Positions 4,638 to 6,979 of a stretch of DNA of 6,979 nt are shown one piece after another. The notes beneath the pieces are model-generated. The model did no database searches, was not told the DNA's origin, and was given only the letters and a program-made list of their open reading frames with translations. A program made the translations under genes and the position numbers. Position 1 is the first letter of the stretch; each line of letters starts with the position of its first letter. The DNA lies in contig JBPCJY010000211.1 in the NCBI GenBank assembly GCA_051004815.1, forward strand, positions 1 through 6,979, in the 5' to 3' direction. Source of the stretch: JBBQXY01 sp051004815 (GTDB lineage Bacteria > Chloroflexota > Ktedonobacteria > Ktedonobacterales > Ktedonobacteraceae).

Positions 4638-6164
4638 CTATGGCGTCGTAGGTAAGAACCGTGGTGGACGACGCGCCTTCGTCTGTTGCTCAAAGGCGTA
4701 GGCCAGTTTGATAAGCGTTGGCTCACTGAAGGCGCGTCCAATAAAGGTGATGCCAACGGGCAACTCGAAGGCAAAGCCAGCGGGAACAGTGATGGCTGGA
4801 TAACCGGCTAGCGCGGCTGCTTGCGTACTGCCGCCGGTGGCGTGATCGCCGTTGACCAGGTCAATGCACCACGATGGGCTGGTGCTCGGCATGACCAGAG
4901 CATCTAATTGATGCTTATCCATGACCGCGTCGATACCTTCCTCTCGTGCGAGACGGCGATTCTCGCTGAGTGCCGCGAGATAAACTGGATCATCGAGTGT
5001 GGTTGTGTCCTGAGCCTTCAGCAAAACCTCCTGACCGAAGTAAGGAAGTTCTTCCCCGGCATGGGCATTGTTGAACTCGATGATATCGGCGAGAGAGTGG
5101 ATAGGTGTCTCAGTGAGTTCCGCCAGGTAGGTGTTGAGGTCGGCCTTAAACTCGAACTGGAGGACCGTCATTTCTCCCTTTGCATCGGCCATGAGCTGTA
5201 CCGTAGGGATATCCGCGTCGTCGATGATAATGGCACCCAACTCGCGCATCTGCTCGATGGCTTTTTCTATGATAGCGTTAGCTTTGGGACTGTAATCGAA
5301 ATAAACCTTGCGGGCAACACCAATACGTGCGCCGTGTAGACCGTGAGCATCCAAAAACTGCGTATAGTCCGTAAAATAGTTGCCAACACTCTCCTGGGTC
5401 GCGGAGTCACGCGGGTCAAAACCAGTGATAGTGCCAAGGAGGGCGGCGGCATCGGCTACAGTGCGAGCGATTGGCCCAACCGTGTCCTGGCTATGGGCGA
5501 TGGGAATGACACCCGCTCGACTGGTGAGGCCCACCGTTGGTTTAATGCCGACGACCGCGTTTGCTGACGAGGGAGAAATAATTGAGCCGTCCGTCTCTGT
5601 TCCCAGTGCCGCCGCCGCCAGATTGGCCGCAATTGCCGTTGCCGAACCCGAACTGGAGCCGATAGGTGAGCGATCCAGCACGTAGGGATTGAGGCTCTGC
5701 CCACCGCGCCCACTCCAACCACTGGACGAGGTGGATGAGCGAAAATTGGCCCACTCACTGAGATTCGTCTTGCCCAGGATGATAGCTCCGGCTTCGCGCA
5801 GCTTACGGGCAACAAAGGCATCACGCGGTGGACGTGAACCCATGAGGGCCAGTGAGCCAGCCGTGGTCTGCATACCGTCCGCCGTCGCAATATTGTCCTT
5901 GAGAAGCAAGGGAATGCCGTGTAAAGGCCCACGCGGCCCGCGTTCTTGACGTTCCTGATCGAGTGCCGTGGCTATGTCCAGTACCGCTGGATTGATCTCC
6001 AAGATAGCCCTGATGGTTGGCCCCTGCTTATCTATAGCCTGGATACGCTCGATGTACATCGTGACAAGTTGACGTGCCGTCAGTTGACCACTGGACATAG
6101 CCGCTTGCAGTTCGGCGATGGTTGCCTCTTCCAAGTTGAACGTGTCTGTGGGTGTCTCTTTCAT
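4638..6164 (-). CDS. Amidase-signature family hydrolase
   Basis: 508 residues from ATG 6164-6162, with AGGA about 10 nt upstream (6175-6178). The frame can be extended to 6269, but those 35 residues are rich in Cys, His and Ser, lack family similarity and have no good ribosome binding site. The Ser-cisSer-Lys triad is visible: Lys89 in LLLKDN, the cis-Ser170 in GSSSG (169-173) and the nucleophile Ser194 in GTETDGS (188-194). The 24-residue gap between the two serines is the family norm. IKPTVGLTSRAGVIP (207-221) and DTVGPIARTVADA are also typical. EWANFRSS followed by GWSGRGGQ (137-156) resembles the peptide-amidase branch (Stenotrophomonas Pam type) rather than GatA. The reaction is hydrolysis of a carboxamide to acid plus ammonia; the substrate is not predictable. 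There is no signal peptide, so it is cytoplasmic. It is probably the first gene of an operon with the permease. Confidence 0.92.
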   Translation of the reverse strand: MKETPTDTFNLEEATIAELQAAMSSGQLTARQLVTMYIERIQAIDKQGPTIRAILEINPAVLDIATALDQERQERGPRGPLHGIPLLLKDNIATADGMQTTAGSLALMGSRPPRDAFVARKLREAGAIILGKTNLSEWANFRSSTSSSGWSGRGGQSLNPYVLDRSPIGSSSGSATAIAANLAAAALGTETDGSIISPSSANAVVGIKPTVGLTSRAGVIPIAHSQDTVGPIARTVADAAALLGTITGFDPRDSATQESVGNYFTDYTQFLDAHGLHGARIGVARKVYFDYSPKANAIIEKAIEQMRELGAIIIDDADIPTVQLMADAKGEMTVLQFEFKADLNTYLAELTETPIHSLADIIEFNNAHAGEELPYFGQEVLLKAQDTTTLDDPVYLAALSENRRLAREEGIDAVMDKHQLDALVMPSTSPSWCIDLVNGDHATGGSTQAAALAGYPAITVPAGFAFELPVGITFIGRAFSEPTLIKLAYAFEQQTKARRPPRFLPTTP

Positions 6165-6178
6165 CGTAATCTCATCCT

Positions 6179-6239
6179 TTTCACTAAAGTGACAATACAC
6201 TATACTATCATCAATTCGCTGGGAAGTTTCACTGGAAAC
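6179..6239. promoter_or_regulatory. Small palindromes in front of the amidase gene, possible operator
   Basis: TCACT-AA-AGTGA (6181-6192) and GTTTC-ACTG-GAAAC (6226-6239) are short inverted repeats. The word TTTCACT occurs in both (6179-6185 and 6227-6233), 48 bp apart. The first lies just upstream of the amidase ribosome binding site, where a bound repressor could act. No convincing -35/-10 pair for the amidase was found nearby. This is suggestive only. Confidence 0.2.
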
Positions 6240-6294
6240 ATAGCAGCAAAAATGGGTAATCTTGCGCATGATATCCGCTTTTACTCAAGCTATA

Positions 6295-6324
6295 TTGTAA
6301 GCATTGAATATTCTGAAATATGAT
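6295..6324 (+). promoter_or_regulatory. Candidate promoter for the membrane-anchored protein gene
   Basis: TTGTAA (6295-6300, four of six to consensus) and TATGAT (6319-6324, five of six) are 18 nt apart, in an AT-rich region. Transcription would start near 6331 and give a leader of about 60 nt ending in a strong Shine-Dalgarno. The divergent amidase start is 130 bp away, so the region probably serves both genes. Confidence 0.4.
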
Positions 6325-6391
6325 GATCGCTACTCAATGAATCCTAAAAACACAAAGAGATTGTATTTACTACATAAAGGAGGAAGCTCAC

Positions 6392-6895
6392 ATGTATAAC
6401 AACTTCGTTTCTAACCCGATGAATCAAAGTGATCGAAAATTGACAAGTAAGGATATCGTACTCTATATTATCGTTCCAATTGTTGTCGCTCTCATTGGCA
6501 CAGGTGCTTTCTTTGGTGTGAAGGGAGCGAATAGTACTCCTGCTTCACAGCCAGTCACGCAACAGGCCAGTGCTCAACAGGCAACAATACCGCAACTTCA
6601 TGGTTCCTATAGTGGATCAGCTAATGGACTAGGTTTTAGTCTTTCCGGGCTAGTAGAACAAGCTGATGGCACTTTTACATCTGGTGGGAACTTCAATGGC
6701 TGCAATATCGCAGTCTCAGGAAACGCCACTGAAACGGGTATCATTACTTTTACGGCACAGCAGCAAGATTTCAACTGCTCGTCTGCTTCCGGCAACTTCT
6801 CAGGAAATGTCACCAATAATGGGGGTAGACTTGCTGGCCAATGGAAAATGGAAAATACCTTTCCTGAGCAAGGCGGTCAGTGGGAACTTTCTTAA
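6392..6895 (+). CDS. Single-pass membrane-anchored protein with glycine-rich extracytoplasmic domain, function unknown
   Basis: 167 residues. The ATG is firmly set by AAGGAGG (6377-6383), 8 nt upstream. A later ATG at codon 10 lacks such a site. Residues 1-21 are polar and cytoplasmic; 22-43 form one membrane span (IVLYIIVPIVVALIGTGAFFGV); 46-68 is a Ser/Thr/Gln/Ala linker (PASQPVTQQASAQQ). Residues 69-167 alternate Gly/Ser turns with short hydrophobic strands, starting HGSYSGSANGLGFSLSG and ending GQWKMENTFPEQGGQWELS, as in small beta-sandwich or beta-barrel domains. The basic residues before the span (R15, K16, K20) favour an outside C-terminal domain. Cys104 and Cys129 are the only cysteines and could form a disulfide outside the membrane. 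The family is not recognised. Domains of this shape can be sensors or ligand binders, but that is not demonstrable here. The coding sequence looks more AT-rich than the neighbouring amidase by eye. Confidence 0.8.
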   Translation: MYNNFVSNPMNQSDRKLTSKDIVLYIIVPIVVALIGTGAFFGVKGANSTPASQPVTQQASAQQATIPQLHGSYSGSANGLGFSLSGLVEQADGTFTSGGNFNGCNIAVSGNATETGIITFTAQQQDFNCSSASGNFSGNVTNNGGRLAGQWKMENTFPEQGGQWELS

Positions 6896-6899
6896 AGAA

Positions 6900-6967
6900 G
6901 GTGCGTGGTTACGCGCGCAACGTCCACACGCACCCCCACCTCTCCCACCTTCCCCAACCCCGGGAGA
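6900..6967. repeat. Nested palindromic, C-rich DNA after the last gene, probable repeat edge
   Basis: Five nt after the stop, GGTGCGTG (6900-6907) pairs with CACGCACC (6927-6934) over 8 bp. Its loop contains the near-palindrome GTTACGCGCGCAAC (6908-6921). A second inverted repeat, TCTCCC (6941-6946) and GGGAGA (6962-6967), encloses a C-rich loop. No U-tract follows the first hairpin, so it is not a standard terminator, although it could end transcription of the gene at 6392 in another way. The composition change suggests the edge of a dispersed repeat cut off by the window end. Confidence 0.35.
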
Positions 6968-6979
6968 TTAGCGCCTGCT

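Noticed and set aside
4583..4774. Upstream extension of the permease to ATG 4774
   Set aside because: The extra 64 residues are arginine- and proline-rich, have no similarity to NCS2 N-termini and would overlap the amidase gene by 137 bp. ATG 4582 has its own ribosome binding site.
5456..5932. 158-codon minus-strand frame inside the amidase gene
   Set aside because: It is an alternative frame of the amidase. The amidase triad is intact in the main frame, so this is not a frameshifted piece.
6165..6269. Upstream extension of the amidase to ATG 6269
   Set aside because: The 35 added residues are not amidase-like, and the frame crosses the presumed control region. The start at 6164 begins the normal family N-terminus.

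Overview
The window looks like chromosomal DNA of a free-living bacterium with mid-range GC. A member of the Chloroflexota, class Ktedonobacteria, fits best. This is an inference from three things: the long palindromic repeats built on GGGGCGATCCCTTGCGGTCG, the type of secreted and single-membrane-span proteins, and the presence of a DUF5679-type zinc-ribbon gene. No rRNA or other taxonomic marker is present. I saw no tRNA, CRISPR array, transposase or phage gene.

Layout. (1) 1-423: intergenic DNA with a 71-bp imperfect inverted-repeat element (15-85), a possible promoter (187-214) and a leader of about 200 nt holding an orphan Shine-Dalgarno sequence and a hairpin. (2) 424-2109, plus: a 561-residue secreted protein of unknown function. 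(3) 2110-2448: intergenic, holding the first copy of a long palindrome with 34-bp perfect arms. (4) 2449-2796, plus: a 115-residue GGQ-domain protein related to peptide-release factors. It is convergent with 2805-2960, minus: a 51-residue DUF5679-type zinc-ribbon protein. (5) 2961-3286: intergenic, holding a second, damaged copy of the palindrome. (6) 6164 down to 3287, minus: a probable two-gene operon, an amidase-signature hydrolase followed 55 bp later by an NCS2-type nucleobase permease of the YbbY-like subgroup. (7) 6165-6391: a divergent promoter region. (8) 6392-6895, plus: a 167-residue protein with one membrane anchor and a glycine-rich outer domain. (9) 6896-6979: nested palindromic, C-rich DNA that may be the edge of another repeat.

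How the parts may work together. The amidase and permease are probably co-transcribed, which suggests uptake of a nitrogen heterocycle or related compound alongside amide hydrolysis to release ammonia; the substrate cannot be read from sequence. The GGQ protein could release stalled or non-stop peptides from ribosomes. Its zinc-ribbon neighbour is a plausible nucleic-acid-binding or ribosome-associated partner only by position. These two genes sit between the two palindrome copies, so the block 2314-3138 could be deleted or inverted by recombination. The most unusual material here is the palindrome family: conserved arms, a diverged loop of constant length, a fixed GCCACCATGG sequence 4 nt beyond the right arm, and one copy whose left arm has been replaced by a smaller hairpin. 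I found no clear new multi-gene defence or metabolic system.
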